From: Hyphomicrobiales bacterium
GTDB taxonomy: Bacteria > Pseudomonadota > Alphaproteobacteria > Rhizobiales > Xanthobacteraceae
Reading direction: 5' to 3'
Assembly: GCA_003169835.1 (NCBI GenBank)
Contig: PNAI01000025.1
Span: 20,826-84,825, forward strand
Length of the DNA stretch: 64,000 nucleotides
Shown: one piece after another, positions 29,702 through 41,061 of the stretch
Numbering within the stretch: position 1 is the first letter of the stretch
How the letters are laid out: each line of letters begins with the position of its first letter
The notes under the pieces: generated by a model
The model's input: only the letters and a program-made list of their open reading frames with translations
The model's database searches: none
Told to the model about the DNA's origin: nothing
Made by a program: the position numbers and the translations under genes

Positions 29702-30859
29702 TCACGCCGCCAGATCGGCGACCACCGCGTCGAGCACCGGAAATCCGGCCTGCGTGACGCGCAAGCGGCCGCTGGCGTCGGTTTCGATAAAGCCAAGCTC
29801 GGAAAGCATTTTGATTTGCAGCGGATCGAGCGGCTTGCCGGCAATCGCTGAATAGCGGTTCAAGTCCACACCTTCCGCGAGCCGCAATCCCATCAGCAGG
29901 AATTCATCCGCCCGCTCCTCGCGCAGCAGCTCTTCATCGGTGACGATACCGTGACCATCGGACTCCACCCGCATGACCCAGGCTTCCGGCCGCCGCTCGG
30001 TCGCCGTGGCATGGCGCTGCCCTTCGATATCGAGCCTGCCATGCGCACCCGGTCCGATCCCGGCATATTCGTGCGTGCGCCAATAGACCAAGTTATGTCT
30101 GCACTCCGCGCCCGGCCGCGCGTGGTTTGAAATCTCATAAGCCGGCAGTCCGGCGCGCGTGCAAATTTCCTGTGTCACATCGAAGAGATCGCGCGCCGTG
30201 TCCTCATCGGGGACGACCAGCTTGCCGCCCGCATGCAGCGTATGAAACGGTGTGTCGGGCTCGATGGTCAGCTGATAAAGCGACAGATGCTCGCCCGCTT
30301 CGCTGAGCGCGCGTTCGAGTTCCGGCTTCCAGCTCGCAGGCGTTTGCCCTGGCCGCGCATAGATCAGATCGAACGAATAGCGCGGAAACGTCGTGCGCGC
30401 GATCGCCACCGCATCGAGCGCCTCGCGCGCGTTATGCAGCCGGCCGAGCGCTTTGAGCGCGCCGTCCTCGAGCGACTGCACGCCGATCGAAACTCGGTTG
30501 ACGCCGGCCGCGCGATAGCCGCGAAAGCGCATGGCCTCGACGCTCGACGGATTGGCTTCAAGCGTCACCTCGACGTCGGGCGCGACCTTCCAGTGCTTGC
30601 CGATGGTGTCGAGAATTGTGCCGACAGTTTGCGGCTGCATGAGAGAGGGCGTGCCACCGCCGAGGAAAATCGACGACACCGTGCGGCCGGGCGTGCGCTT
30701 GGCCGTGGTCTCGATCTCGGTCACGAACGCGCGCAGGAAGCGCGGCTCATCGACCGCGACGTGGCGCACGTGACTGTTGAAGTCGCAATACGGGCACTTC
30801 GACAGGCAGAACGGCCAATGCACATAGACGCCGAATGCCTGACCGCCAAGATCTTGCAC
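29702..30859 (-). CDS. hemW: Haem chaperone HemW (radical SAM)
   Basis: A 385-residue radical-SAM protein of the HemW family, a haem chaperone formerly called an oxygen-independent coproporphyrinogen oxidase-like protein. The Fe-S motif is FCLSKCPYC with C18, C22 and C25. Family marks are IFLGGGTPSLM and the haem-linked HNLVYW. The true start is GTG 30859, 1 nt after the rdgB stop, although the frame stays open far upstream through rdgB. It is the last gene of the rph-rdgB-hemW operon, a standard proteobacterial order. Confidence 0.94.
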   Translation of the reverse strand: MQDLGGQAFGVYVHWPFCLSKCPYCDFNSHVRHVAVDEPRFLRAFVTEIETTAKRTPGRTVSSIFLGGGTPSLMQPQTVGTILDTIGKHWKVAPDVEVTLEANPSSVEAMRFRGYRAAGVNRVSIGVQSLEDGALKALGRLHNAREALDAVAIARTTFPRYSFDLIYARPGQTPASWKPELERALSEAGEHLSLYQLTIEPDTPFHTLHAGGKLVVPDEDTARDLFDVTQEICTRAGLPAYEISNHARPGAECRHNLVYWRTHEYAGIGPGAHGRLDIEGQRHATATERRPEAWVMRVESDGHGIVTDEELLREERADEFLLMGLRLAEGVDLNRYSAIAGKPLDPLQIKMLSELGFIETDASGRLRVTQAGFPVLDAVVADLAA

Positions 30860-30860
30860 G

Positions 30861-31532
30861 TCATCGCTTGGCAAGGCACGCCTCCGCCAATTTGAGAAAC
30901 GCGCGCGCGCGATGCGACAATCCCTTACCGCGCGGCGGCAGGCCGTGTTTCTCTTCGCTCTCCATTTCGCCAAATGTACGCGTGTGGCCATCCGGCAGGA
31001 ACATCGGATCGTATCCGAAACCCTTTGTGCCGCGCGTCGGCCACACCAGCGTGCCGTGTACCCGTGCTTCAAATTCCTCGACGTGTCCGTCGGGCCAAGC
31101 GACGCACAGCGCGCTAACAAAATGCGCGCGCCGCTCCGAAGGCGCCGTGGCGCCCCGCTCGCGCAGCTTTGTTTCGATTGTTTCCATCGCCGCCGCGAAA
31201 TCTTTCTTTGGCCCCGCCCAACGTGCCGAGTAGATCCCCGGCTCGCCACCCAGCGCCTCGACCGCAAGGCCAGAATCATCCGCAAAAGCCGTCTGACCGC
31301 TGGCGCGCGCTGCGGCTTGCGCCTTGATACGCGCGTTCGCCGCAAATGTCGCGCCGGTTTCTTCCGGCTCCGGCAGTCCGAGTTCATCCGCCGACACGGC
31401 GGCAATACCGTAGCCTGCGAGCAACTCGCGCATCTCGGCAAGCTTTCCCGGATTGTGCGTGGCGATCACAAGCCGCCCAGTAATAGATCGAGCTTGCGCC
31501 CCGCGCGAATGTGTTGCAGGTTGCGCGCTCAC
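30861..31532 (-). CDS. rdgB: Non-canonical purine NTP pyrophosphatase (RdgB/HAM1)
   Basis: A 223-residue house-cleaning enzyme that hydrolyses ITP, dITP and XTP to the monophosphates. Motifs are [54 protein letters not shown] and GLSHRARAF. It starts at GTG 31532, overlapping the rph stop. The first 20 residues are a weakly conserved extension. It is translationally coupled on both sides. Confidence 0.96.
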   Translation of the reverse strand: MSAQPATHSRGAQARSITGRLVIATHNPGKLAEMRELLAGYGIAAVSADELGLPEPEETGATFAANARIKAQAAARASGQTAFADDSGLAVEALGGEPGIYSARWAGPKKDFAAAMETIETKLRERGATAPSERRAHFVSALCVAWPDGHVEEFEARVHGTLVWPTRGTKGFGYDPMFLPDGHTRTFGEMESEEKHGLPPRGKGLSHRARAFLKLAEACLAKR

Positions 31533-32242
31533 ATCACCGCCATTTTCTGCAGTTCCACCAGCTTGCCGATACCACGGCGCGCAAGCGCAAGAAGACCGAG
31601 AAATTGTTCTTCGGTAAACGGAGTCTTCTCCGCTGTGCCTTGGATTTCGACGATATTGCCTTTGCCGGTCATGACGAAATTAGCATCGGTCTCGGCTTCC
31701 GAATCCTCCGCATAGTCGAGATCGAGCACCCCGACATTGTCGAAAATCCCGCAGGAGATCGCAGCCACATGATCGCGCAGCGGATTGCTCTTGATCATTT
31801 CGCGCGCGCGCATCCAGGCGATGCAATCGTGCAGCGCGACCCAAGCTCCCGTGATTGAAGCCGTGCGCGTGCCGCCGTCGGCCTGGATCACGTCGCAATC
31901 CACCGTGAGCTGCCGCTCGCCCAGCGCCGGCAGATCGACCACCGAGCGCAGACTTCGCCCAATCAGGCGCTGAATTTCTACGGTGCGGCCGTTCTGCTTG
32001 CCGGCGGAAGCCTCGCGCCGGGTACGCTCCAGCGTTGCGCGCGGCAGCATGCCGTATTCGGCGGTGACCCAGCCACGCGCCTGGCCCTTGAGCCAGGGCG
32101 GCAGTTTGTCCTCGAGCGTCGCCGTCACCAGCACGTGCGTATCGCCGAACTTCACGAAACAGGAGCCTTCGGCGTATTTCACCACGCCGCGCTCAAGCGA
32201 TACCGCGCGCAGTTCGTCGGGCTGTCGGCGGCTCGGCCGCAT
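31529..32242 (-). CDS. rph: Ribonuclease PH
   Basis: A 237-residue phosphorolytic exoribonuclease that trims tRNA 3' ends. It begins [19 protein letters not shown] with GGAG 7 nt upstream of the ATG at 32242. An earlier ATG at 32272 lies inside a perfect palindrome and would add ten residues not seen in the family. [18 protein letters not shown] and [20 protein letters not shown] are diagnostic. It heads the leftward rph-rdgB-hemW operon and is divergent from hrcA. Confidence 0.96.
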   Translation of the reverse strand: MRPSRRQPDELRAVSLERGVVKYAEGSCFVKFGDTHVLVTATLEDKLPPWLKGQARGWVTAEYGMLPRATLERTRREASAGKQNGRTVEIQRLIGRSLRSVVDLPALGERQLTVDCDVIQADGGTRTASITGAWVALHDCIAWMRAREMIKSNPLRDHVAAISCGIFDNVGVLDLDYAEDSEAETDANFVMTGKGNIVEIQGTAEKTPFTEEQFLGLLALARRGIGKLVELQKMAVM

Positions 32243-32252
32243 GGCGATCTCC

Positions 32253-32291
32253 AAAGCTAGTTTTTGCGTCATGGACGCAAAAACTAGCTTT
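32253..32291. promoter_or_regulatory. Perfect 18-bp palindrome next to the rph ribosome site
   Basis: AAAGCTAGTTTTTGCGTC (32253-32270) and its exact complement (32274-32291) flank a 3-nt loop ATG. In rph mRNA this would fold into a long hairpin that ends one or two bases before the rph ribosome site GGAG. It could act as an RNA element controlling rph, as a repressor operator in the rph/hrcA divergent region, or as a terminator stem. It is not the CIRCE element. No known family is recognised. Confidence 0.7.
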
Positions 32292-32473
32292 TAGGTGGCG
32301 GGGAGGGGACCGACAAGGGGCACGACAAGGCGTACGCGGGAGTACGGATGAGGAGTCCTTGGGGAGAAGGAGAATTCGCCGCATCGCGACATCTGCCGGG
32401 CTTGCACTCATCTGACGCATTGGCAATGCTCTTGGGCAATGCTTTTGCTCTCTTCAAATGGAGCGGCTTCCGA

Positions 32474-33562
32474 GTGTCCCAACGCGTGTCCCAAGACGTC
32501 CCGATCGGTTCAGGCCAGGTCAGCCTCGCCCAGCTCAACGAGCGCTCGCGCGAGATCTTCCGGCAAATCGTCGAGAGCTATCTTGCGACCGGCGAGCCGG
32601 TCGGCTCGCGCAATCTCTCGCGGCTGATCACGACGCAGCTCTCGCCGGCTTCCGTACGCAATGTGATGGCGGACCTCGAGCAGCTCGGCTTGATCTATGC
32701 GCCGCACACGTCGGCCGGACGCATGCCGACGGAGCTCGGTCTGCGCTTCTTCGTCGATGCGCTGATGCAGATCGGCGACCTCAACGAAGGTGACCGCCGT
32801 GCGATCGAGGCGCAGGTCGCGGGCGCCGGCAAATCCATGGAAAAGGTCCTGACCGAAGCTTCAGGCCTGCTTTCGGGCCTCACCCGCGCCGCCGGCGTTG
32901 TGCTCGCCGACAAGATCACTGTCCGGCTCAAGCATATCGAATTCGTTCGCCTTGAACCCGAACGCGCGCTGGTCGTGCTGGTCGCCGAGGACGGCCAGGT
33001 GGAAAATCGCATCTTGCAGTTGCCGATCGGGTTGCCGACCTCCGCGCTCACCGAGGCCACGAACTTCCTCAACGCGCGCATCCGCGGCAACACGTTGGGC
33101 GAGGCCAAAGTCGAATTGGAACGCGCGTTGGACGCAAGCCGCGTCGAGCTCGATGCGCTCACGCAAAAGATCGTCGAGGCTGGTCTTGCGAGCTGGTCGG
33201 GCGGCGCAAGCGACGAGCGCCGTTTGATCGTGCGCGGCCAGGCTCATCTGCTCGACGACCTCCACGCGCTCGAGGACTTGGAACGCGTGCGGCTGTTGTT
33301 CGACGATCTTGAGACCCGGCGCGAGGTCATCGATCTGCTCGGCCGCGCCGAGCAGGCCGAGGGCGTGCGCATCTTCATCGGCTCGGAGAACAAGCTGTTC
33401 TCGCTCTCCGGCTCCTCCACCATCATCGCGCCCTACCATGACCGGGCAGGCTCCATCGTCGGCGTGATCGGGGTGATCGGACCGACCCGGCTCAATTACG
33501 CCCGCGTCATTCCCATGGTCGATTACACCGCCAAGGTGATAGGCAAGCTGCTGGCGGGGTAA
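32474..33562 (+). CDS. hrcA: Heat-inducible transcription repressor HrcA
   Basis: A 362-residue repressor that binds CIRCE elements, usually at groESL, with GroEL as its modulator. The N-terminal winged helix shows [20 protein letters not shown] and [12 protein letters not shown], then [20 protein letters not shown] and [20 protein letters not shown]; the C-terminus ends [20 protein letters not shown]. The frame is open back to 32348, but family length favours GTG 32474, with GGAG 10 nt upstream; GTG 32486 is the alternative. It precedes grpE and dnaK-dnaJ. No CIRCE was found in the window, so its targets lie elsewhere. Confidence 0.93.
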   Translation: MSQRVSQDVPIGSGQVSLAQLNERSREIFRQIVESYLATGEPVGSRNLSRLITTQLSPASVRNVMADLEQLGLIYAPHTSAGRMPTELGLRFFVDALMQIGDLNEGDRRAIEAQVAGAGKSMEKVLTEASGLLSGLTRAAGVVLADKITVRLKHIEFVRLEPERALVVLVAEDGQVENRILQLPIGLPTSALTEATNFLNARIRGNTLGEAKVELERALDASRVELDALTQKIVEAGLASWSGGASDERRLIVRGQAHLLDDLHALEDLERVRLLFDDLETRREVIDLLGRAEQAEGVRIFIGSENKLFSLSGSSTIIAPYHDRAGSIVGVIGVIGPTRLNYARVIPMVDYTAKVIGKLLAG

Positions 33563-33571
33563 GCCTTCCAC

Positions 33572-33603
33572 CTTGATTTTTGACCGCTAGACCCTGATAT
33601 CCG
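33572..33603 (+). promoter_or_regulatory. Candidate sigma-32 heat-shock promoter for grpE
   Basis: CTTG (33572-33575), 18 nt, then CTGATATCCG (33594-33603). This matches the alphaproteobacterial heat-shock consensus CTTG-N17/18-CYTATNTNNG with a single mismatch. It lies 36 nt before the grpE start. Confidence 0.55.
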
Positions 33604-33639
33604 GGGCACCTCAAACGACTAATCGCCAACGGGAAATAG

Positions 33640-34251
33640 ATGAAACCGGATAAAGGGGCCCGCCCTGAGATGGATGACTCACGGACCGAGGAGCAGGCGG
33701 CACCGCAGGCTGCTGCGGCTGCGCCGGAGATGGACCCGATCGCGCTGCTCGTGCGCGAGGCGGCCGATTACAAGGACAAGCTCCTGCGCGCGCTTGCCGA
33801 TATGGAGAATCTGCGCAAGCGTACCGAGCGTGAGGTGGCCGATGCGCGGCTCTACGGCATCAGCACGTTCGCGCGCGATATCCTAAATGTTGCGGATAAC
33901 ATGCACCGCGCCCTCAATGCCTTGGATGTGGGGCTGCGCGAGCGCACCGATGCTGGCGTCAAGGCGCTGCTCGACGGGGTCGAGCTGACCGAACGGGAAC
34001 TGCTCAACGCGCTAGATAAACATGGCGTGAAGAAGCTCGAACCGGTCGGCCAGAAATTCGATCCCAACATGCATCAGGCCATGTACGAAGTGCCGGATTC
34101 CGCGGCGCCCGCCGGCCATGTGGTCCAGGTGATTCAAGCCGGCTATATGATTGGCGACCGGGTTTTGCGTCCGGCGCTGGTCGCCATCGCCAAGGGCGCC
34201 TCAAAGGCCGAGCCGCCCGCCAACGGCAATTCGGGTCAGGCCGTCTCGTAA
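33640..34251 (+). CDS. grpE: Nucleotide exchange factor GrpE
   Basis: A 203-residue homodimeric exchange factor for DnaK. After an acidic disordered tail, the long dimer helix holds YKDKLLRALADMENLRKRTE, and the C-terminal beta wing has GQKFDPNMHQAMYEVPDSAA with HVVQVIQAGYMIGDRVLRPA. The order hrcA-grpE-dnaK-dnaJ is typical. The upstream heat-shock-like promoter suggests RpoH control. Confidence 0.97.
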   Translation: MKPDKGARPEMDDSRTEEQAAPQAAAAAPEMDPIALLVREAADYKDKLLRALADMENLRKRTEREVADARLYGISTFARDILNVADNMHRALNALDVGLRERTDAGVKALLDGVELTERELLNALDKHGVKKLEPVGQKFDPNMHQAMYEVPDSAAPAGHVVQVIQAGYMIGDRVLRPALVAIAKGASKAEPPANGNSGQAVS

Positions 34252-34326
34252 TGACCCTCGCCGCTGCGAATTCGATTAACCTCAGCGGCCACGCGGCCAT
34301 TCAATTCGTACCCCATCCATCGAGTC

Positions 34327-34354
34327 CTTGCGGCCCCATCATACCCTCCTATAT
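34327..34354 (+). promoter_or_regulatory. Candidate sigma-32 heat-shock promoter for dnaK
   Basis: CTTG (34327-34330), 17 nt, then CCTATAT (34348-34354). All positions of the CTTG-N17-CYTATNT core agree with the alphaproteobacterial heat-shock consensus. It lies in the 240-bp grpE-dnaK gap, 138 nt before dnaK. Confidence 0.7.
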
Positions 34355-34491
34355 GACCGAGGAATGCCGCGAGGGGCGGCGTTCAATGTGTTTTAAGGGG
34401 TCGGATGCGGGGCTCGGCAGTTTGGCTGCGGAGTACACCATCCGGGCGCCGTAAGGGCCCGGCCGACCTGCTGTGAAAGAGAGGAACGACC

Positions 34492-36435
<1,944 letters not shown>

Positions 36436-36455
36436 AGCAATGCGGAGCCAAAGAT

Positions 36456-36501
36456 GGCCCTCATCCTGGGAAGCGCACAGCGCATCTCGAAGGATGGGGC
36501 C
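36456..36501. repeat. Palindromic intergenic repeat between dnaK and dnaJ
   Basis: GGCCCTCATCCT at the left (36456-36467) pairs with AGGATGGGGCC at the right (36491-36501), with an inner AAGCGCACAGCGCATCTCG segment that can form a second small stem. Similar CCTCATCCTGAGG-type hairpins are abundant in Bradyrhizobiaceae-like genomes. It is followed by a T-rich GTTATTTTG and may attenuate dnaK-dnaJ read-through or protect the dnaK 3' end. Confidence 0.65.
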
Positions 36502-36580
36502 GTTATTTTGACGGCCCGCATCGAGACCCGGCATGCCGATGTAACCCCATGATAAAGCAGATATTTTCGGAGCGGCGCTG

Positions 36581-37729
36581 ATGGGCAAGCGCGACTACTA
36601 CGAGGTGCTCGGCGTAATCCGCACCGCCAACGACGCCGATCTCAAGGCGGCATTCCGCAAGCTCGCCATGGTGCATCACCCCGACCGCAATCCCGGCGAC
36701 AACGAATGCGAACATCGCTTCAAGGAAATCAACGAGGCCTATGACGTTCTAAAGGATGCCGACAAGCGCGCAGCCTACGATCGCTTCGGGCACGCCGCGT
36801 TCGAGCACGGCACGGGTGGCAATGCCGGCCACGGTTTCGGCGACGATTTCGCCTCCGCCTTCTCCAACATCTTCGACGATCTGTTCGGCGGCATGGGTGG
36901 CCGCCGCGGCGGCGCGGGCCGCGGCACTGGCCGCGAGCGCGGTGCGGATCTACGCTTCAACATGGAAATCACTCTGAACGAAGCCTTCGCCGGCAAGACC
37001 GCGCAAGTGCGGCTACCCACTTCGGTGACCTGCGAGGTCTGTTCCGGCACCGGCGCCAAGGCCGGCACAAAACCAAAGACCTGCGTTACTTGCGCCGGCC
37101 ACGGCAAGGTTCGCCAGACGCAAGGCTTCTTCACGCTGGAGCGCACGTGTCCCACGTGCCATGGCCGCGGCCAGGTGATCGACAATCCATGCGCGTCATG
37201 TTCCGGTTCGGGACGCGTGACGCGCGAGCGCACGCTGTCGGTCAACATTCCGGCTGGGGTCGAGGATGGCACGCGCATTCGACTTGCCGGCGAAGGCGAG
37301 GCGGGCATGCGCGGCGGCCCCACCGGCGATCTCTACATTTTCCTCTCGATCGGCACGCACGAATTTTTCCAGCGCGACGGCGCGGACCTGCATTGCCGTG
37401 TTCCGATCTCGATGGTGACGGCAGCGGTCGGCGGCGAGTTCGACGTGCCCTCGATCGGCGGTGGCAAGGCCCGCGTGAAGGTGCCCAGCGGCACACAAGC
37501 CGGTCATCGTTTCCGTTTGGCGGGAAAGGGAATGCCGGTACTGCGCACAAAGCAGCTCGGCGACATGTATGTGCACGTTATGGTCGAAACGCCGCAGAAT
37601 CTCACCAAGCGCCAGCGTGAGCTCCTCGCCGAGTTCGAAAAGCTGTCCTCGCATGATACACAGCCTGAATCCGTTGGATTTTTTGCCAAAGTCAAGGAAT
37701 TTTTCGGGACAGGCACAGGGTCTGCCTAA
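36581..37729 (+). CDS. dnaJ: Chaperone DnaJ (Hsp40)
   Basis: A 382-residue type-A J protein. The J domain carries [20 protein letters not shown] with the HPD that triggers DnaK ATPase. A Gly/Phe-rich linker follows ([20 protein letters not shown]). Four zinc motifs are [24 protein letters not shown] and CASCSGSG, then the client-binding C-terminal domain. One difference from most DnaJ is [20 protein letters not shown] in place of the usual V-xR-xA-S/T pattern with Tyr in helix II (K-L-A-x-x-Y/M). All key residues are present. Confidence 0.97.
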   Translation: MGKRDYYEVLGVIRTANDADLKAAFRKLAMVHHPDRNPGDNECEHRFKEINEAYDVLKDADKRAAYDRFGHAAFEHGTGGNAGHGFGDDFASAFSNIFDDLFGGMGGRRGGAGRGTGRERGADLRFNMEITLNEAFAGKTAQVRLPTSVTCEVCSGTGAKAGTKPKTCVTCAGHGKVRQTQGFFTLERTCPTCHGRGQVIDNPCASCSGSGRVTRERTLSVNIPAGVEDGTRIRLAGEGEAGMRGGPTGDLYIFLSIGTHEFFQRDGADLHCRVPISMVTAAVGGEFDVPSIGGGKARVKVPSGTQAGHRFRLAGKGMPVLRTKQLGDMYVHVMVETPQNLTKRQRELLAEFEKLSSHDTQPESVGFFAKVKEFFGTGTGSA

Positions 37730-37815
37730 CTGCAACTTGACCCTTGCGCTCGGCCGCTTTACCCATGACTCTTGAGGACTGGGCGGCAGTTCTCGGTGGG
37801 GCCTTGTTCGTTTAA

Positions 37816-38412
37816 ATGCGGTTTCAAAATTCCCTCAGCGTTGAGAAGAAGGTTCTGCGCCTCGATGAGGTGCACTTCATTCGTTCGTGGCTGGAAAAGC
37901 CTCTGGCGACCGGCGCTGTTATGCCCTCGGGCAAGGCGCTCGCGCGCACCATGGCCCGCTATGTGGACCCGCTCGTTCCGGGACCTGTGATCGAGCTTGG
38001 CCCCGGCACAGGCGCGGTGACCGAAGCGCTGGTGGAGCAGGGCATTGAACCCTCCCGCCTCGTGCTGGTCGAATTCAATCCAGTTTTTTGCCGCCTGCTG
38101 CGCTCGCGCTATCCGCAAGCGACGGTGATGCAGGGCGACGCCTATGGCGTGCAACGTCTGCTCGAGAATTTTGAACCCGCGGCAGCGATGGTGTCGGGCC
38201 TGCCGCTGATGACCAAGCCGATCAAACTGCGCAACCGGCTGATTGCGGACGCCTTCAAACTGATGGCGCCCACCGCGCCCTTCATCCAGTTCACTTATGC
38301 GATGGTCGGCTCGCCGATCCCGAAAAACCCGGTAGGTATCGTCGCGAAAGCCTCCGAGCGCATCTGGATGAACTTGCCGCCGGCACGCGTGTGGGTCTAT
38401 CGCCGCGGTTGA
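37816..38412 (+). CDS. pmtA: Phospholipid N-methyltransferase PmtA (rhizobial type)
   Basis: A 198-residue SAM-dependent methyltransferase of the soluble Sinorhizobium type, which converts phosphatidylethanolamine to phosphatidylcholine. SAM motif I is VIELGPGTGAVTEALVEQG. Upstream EVHFIRSWLEKPLATGAVMP and downstream MVSGLPLMTK are family marks; the latter resembles rRNA adenine methylase motif IV. A ribosomal RNA dimethylase is the alternative, but size and N-terminus favour PmtA. Confidence 0.85.
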   Translation: MRFQNSLSVEKKVLRLDEVHFIRSWLEKPLATGAVMPSGKALARTMARYVDPLVPGPVIELGPGTGAVTEALVEQGIEPSRLVLVEFNPVFCRLLRSRYPQATVMQGDAYGVQRLLENFEPAAAMVSGLPLMTKPIKLRNRLIADAFKLMAPTAPFIQFTYAMVGSPIPKNPVGIVAKASERIWMNLPPARVWVYRRG

Positions 38413-38466
38413 TCCATCACGACCGAAAATTTGTGATATGAATGGCGGACGTTTCCAGGGCCGCCC

Positions 38467-39045
38467 ATGGTTCCCAAGATTCTTGTCTTCGCTGGCTCGA
38501 TCCGCACCGGTTCGCACAACGCGCGGCTTGCCGCGCGCGCGGTCAAGGAATTGCTCCAAGCTGGCTGCGAGGTCACTTGGATTTCATTGGTCGACTACCC
38601 CATGCCGCTCTACGACGGCGACCTCGACGCCAAGTCCGGGCCACCGGACAACGCGCTTAAACTCAAACGGCTCATGATGGCGCATCAGGGCGTATTTATC
38701 GTCACGCCGGAGCACAACGCCTCCGTCCCGCCGCTGCTCAAGAACACGCTCGATTGGGTCTCGCGCGTGCACGAACGCAATGAGCAGCCGCTTGCAGCCT
38801 TCCACAATCGCGCATTTGCGCTCGGTGCAGCGTCTGATCGCAGCACCGGCGGGGTCTACGCATTGCTCGCGCTGCGCCAGGTGCTTGAGATCGGCTGCGG
38901 CGCGATGGTGATCCCGGAACAAATTGCCATCCCGCACGCGCGCGACGCCTTCGACGAAGCGGACGACCTCAAGGACGAACGCACCAAGGCGTTGCTCCAG
39001 CAAGTCGTGTATCGGCTGATCGAAACGGCGCAGGAGCGGGCATGA
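38467..39045 (+). CDS. NADPH-dependent FMN reductase family protein
   Basis: A 192-residue flavodoxin-like reductase. The FMN phosphate loop is VFAGSIRTGSHNARLA near the N-terminus, and the FMN ring site is TPEHNASVPPLLKN with TLDWVSR. Members reduce flavins, quinones, azo dyes or chromate with NAD(P)H; the natural substrate here is unknown. The stop falls in the first copy of a small duplication at 39031-39080 that also carries the pyrF ribosome site. Confidence 0.88.
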   Translation: MVPKILVFAGSIRTGSHNARLAARAVKELLQAGCEVTWISLVDYPMPLYDGDLDAKSGPPDNALKLKRLMMAHQGVFIVTPEHNASVPPLLKNTLDWVSRVHERNEQPLAAFHNRAFALGAASDRSTGGVYALLALRQVLEIGCGAMVIPEQIAIPHARDAFDEADDLKDERTKALLQQVVYRLIETAQERA

Positions 39046-39080
39046 CCCAGGAACTCATATGATCCAGGAGCGCGCATGAC
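39031..39080. repeat. Direct duplication carrying the pyrF ribosome site and start
   Basis: CAGGAGCGGGCATGAC (39031-39046) recurs as CAGGAGCGCGCATGAC (39065-39080), 15 of 16 identical. The first copy contains the stop of the FMN reductase gene and a decoy GGAG-ATG; the second contains the pyrF GGAG and ATG at 39076. It looks like a local tandem duplication of the translation-initiation region. Confidence 0.6.
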
Positions 39081-39780
39081 GATTGACCCGCGCGACCGGC
39101 TGATCCTGGCGCTCGATCTTCCCTCCGTCGCCGAGGCGGAGGCGATGATCCGCAAACTTGGCGACGCTGTATCGTTCTACAAGATCGGCTATCAGCTCGG
39201 CTTCGCCGGCGGGCTCGCGCTGGCGCGCAAACTCGCGGATACCGGCAAGCAGGTGTTCGTCGATATGAAGCTGCACGACATCGGCAGCACCGTTGCAAAA
39301 GGTGTCGAGAGCATCGCGCGTCTGGGCGCGAGCTTCCTCACCGTGCACGCCTACCCGCAGACCATGCACGCGGCGGTCGACGCGCGCGCGGGCACCAACC
39401 TGCGCATCCTCGCGGTCACGGTGCTCACCTCCTACGACGACGCCGATTTGGCGGCAGCCGGTTACGACTTCACCGTCTCCGAACTCGTCGCCGAGCGCGC
39501 AGCGCAAGCGCGCGACATCGGCGTCGATGGCCTGGTGTGCTCGGCCGCGGAAGCGGCCAACCTGCGCTCTGTCGTAGGCTCTCGCATGGTTCTGGTGACA
39601 CCGGGCATCCGGCCTGCGGGCGCCGAGCGTGATGACCAAAAACGCATCATGACGCCGTCCGCGGCGATCGCCGCCGGCGCGGACTATCTTGTGGTCGGCA
39701 GGCCTATTCTGGAAGCGCCCGACCCGAAAGCCGCGGCGGAAAAAATCGTCGCCGAAATCGCCGCCACTGCGAAACAATAA
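39076..39780 (+). CDS. pyrF: Orotidine-5'-phosphate decarboxylase
   Basis: A 234-residue TIM-barrel enzyme for the last step of UMP synthesis. The catalytic Lys-Asp set is in [14 protein letters not shown], with the first Asp in [17 protein letters not shown] binds phosphate, and [14 protein letters not shown] closes the barrel. GGAG lies 6 nt before the ATG at 39076. A DUF1330 gene follows after 12 bp. Confidence 0.96.
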   Translation: MTIDPRDRLILALDLPSVAEAEAMIRKLGDAVSFYKIGYQLGFAGGLALARKLADTGKQVFVDMKLHDIGSTVAKGVESIARLGASFLTVHAYPQTMHAAVDARAGTNLRILAVTVLTSYDDADLAAAGYDFTVSELVAERAAQARDIGVDGLVCSAAEAANLRSVVGSRMVLVTPGIRPAGAERDDQKRIMTPSAAIAAGADYLVVGRPILEAPDPKAAAEKIVAEIAATAKQ

Positions 39781-39792
39781 TCGGAGAACAAC

Positions 39793-40095
39793 ATGCCAAA
39801 AGGCTATTGGATCGGCCGTCTTGATGTGAGCGACCCGGAGGGCTTCAAGGCCTATCAGGCCGCCAACGCCGCACCGCTTAAAGAACACGGCGCGCGCTTC
39901 CTCGCGCGCGGCGGTAAATGCGATTGCGTGGAAGGCGCCAAGCGCTCGCGCAACGTGATCGTGGAATTCCCGAGCTACGAGGCGGCGGTCGCCTGCTACA
40001 ACTCGCCCGCCTATCAGAAAGCGGTCGCGATCCGTAAACCTGCGTCCTCCGCCGATTTCGTGCTGGTCGAGGGCTACGACGGGCCTCAACCCTAG
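39793..40095 (+). CDS. DUF1330 protein
   Basis: A 100-residue DUF1330 member with a ferredoxin-like (dimeric alpha-beta barrel) fold. GYWIGRLDVSDPEGFKAYQA, HGARFLARGG and VVIEF-like IVEFPSYEAAVACYNSPAYQ are family marks. Its function is unknown. It is cotranscribed with pyrF and followed by dapB after 53 bp, so it travels with biosynthetic genes without an obvious link. Confidence 0.9.
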   Translation: MPKGYWIGRLDVSDPEGFKAYQAANAAPLKEHGARFLARGGKCDCVEGAKRSRNVIVEFPSYEAAVACYNSPAYQKAVAIRKPASSADFVLVEGYDGPQP

Positions 40096-40148
40096 TCGCC
40101 TTTTTGCAAAGGCCGCGCTATACCCGCAGCGATTTCGGAGACTGACGA

Positions 40149-40958
40149 ATGTCCGACATGCGGCTGATCATAGCCGGCGCCGGCGGGCGCATGGGGCGCA
40201 CGCTGGTCAAGGCGATTGCCGAGACCAAGGGGCTCGCGCTCGCGGGCGCGCTTGAGGACGCACGCTCGCCACTCATCGGGCAGGATTCCGGCGTGCTGGC
40301 GGGGCTGCCCGCCAATGGCATCGCGCTTGTCGCCGACGCCAAACCGCTTCTGCTCAAGGCCGACGGCATCATCGACTTCACCGCACCCAAGGCGAGCATC
40401 GCTTTGGCCGCGCTCGCTGCCGGCAAGGTACATGTGCTCGGCACCACAGGTCTTTCCGCCGATGACGAAACCAAGATCGTGGCCGCGGCCAAAAATTCAA
40501 TCATCGTCAAATCCGGCAACATGAGTCTCGGCGTTAATTTGCTCGCCGCTCTCACCAAGCGTGTGGCGAAGACGCTGGGCGATGACTTCGACATCGAAAT
40601 TCTGGAGATGCATCACAACAAGAAGGTCGATGCGCCCTCCGGCACGGCGCTCATGCTCGGCCGCGCGGCGGCGGAAGGCCGCGGTATTGATCTCGACAAG
40701 CACGGCGTCAAAAGCCGCGACGGTCACACTGGCGCGCGCAAATCTGGCGACATCGGATTCGCGACACTGCGCGGCGGCACGGTGACCGGCGAGCACAGCG
40801 TGATCTTTGCGGGGTTGGCCGAGCGCATCGAGCTCGTGCACAAGGCCGAAGACCGCATGATCTTCGCGCGCGGCGCGCTGCATGCGGCACTGTGGGCGCG
40901 CGGGAAAACCCCCGGGCTTTATTCGATGGCCGATGTGCTGGGACTGAGTGATTTTTAG
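40149..40958 (+). CDS. dapB: 4-Hydroxy-tetrahydrodipicolinate reductase
   Basis: A 269-residue NAD(P)H-dependent reductase in lysine and diaminopimelate synthesis. The nucleotide loop is [16 protein letters not shown], and the catalytic signature is [20 protein letters not shown]. The C-terminal half holds [20 protein letters not shown], all normal. A candidate terminator and a paired palindromic repeat follow directly. Confidence 0.97.
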   Translation: MSDMRLIIAGAGGRMGRTLVKAIAETKGLALAGALEDARSPLIGQDSGVLAGLPANGIALVADAKPLLLKADGIIDFTAPKASIALAALAAGKVHVLGTTGLSADDETKIVAAAKNSIIVKSGNMSLGVNLLAALTKRVAKTLGDDFDIEILEMHHNKKVDAPSGTALMLGRAAAEGRGIDLDKHGVKSRDGHTGARKSGDIGFATLRGGTVTGEHSVIFAGLAERIELVHKAEDRMIFARGALHAALWARGKTPGLYSMADVLGLSDF

Positions 40959-40962
40959 CAAG

Positions 40963-41039
40963 TGTCACCCCCGGGCTTGACCCGGGGGTCCATCTTTTTC
41001 TCAAGAAAGCTGGATTGCCGGATCAAGTCCGGCAATGAC
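40963..41039. repeat. Paired palindromic repeat between dapB and gpmA
   Basis: Two hairpins in opposite orientation: GTCACCCCCGGGCTTGACCC with its GGGGTCCA end (about 40964-40991), and TGGATTGCCGGATCAAGTCC with GGCAATGAC (41011-41039). The outer ends GTCA and TGAC and the inner TCCA/TGGA mirror each other, as at 57756-57860. CTTTTTCTC follows the first stem, so it may terminate dapB transcripts. Confidence 0.75.
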
Positions 41040-41061
41040 GAAGAAAAATGATGAGGGTTCA

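Noticed and set aside
32402..32425. GCACTC upstream of hrcA as a CIRCE element
   Set aside because: Only one arm is present; the GAGTGC partner at N9 is absent.
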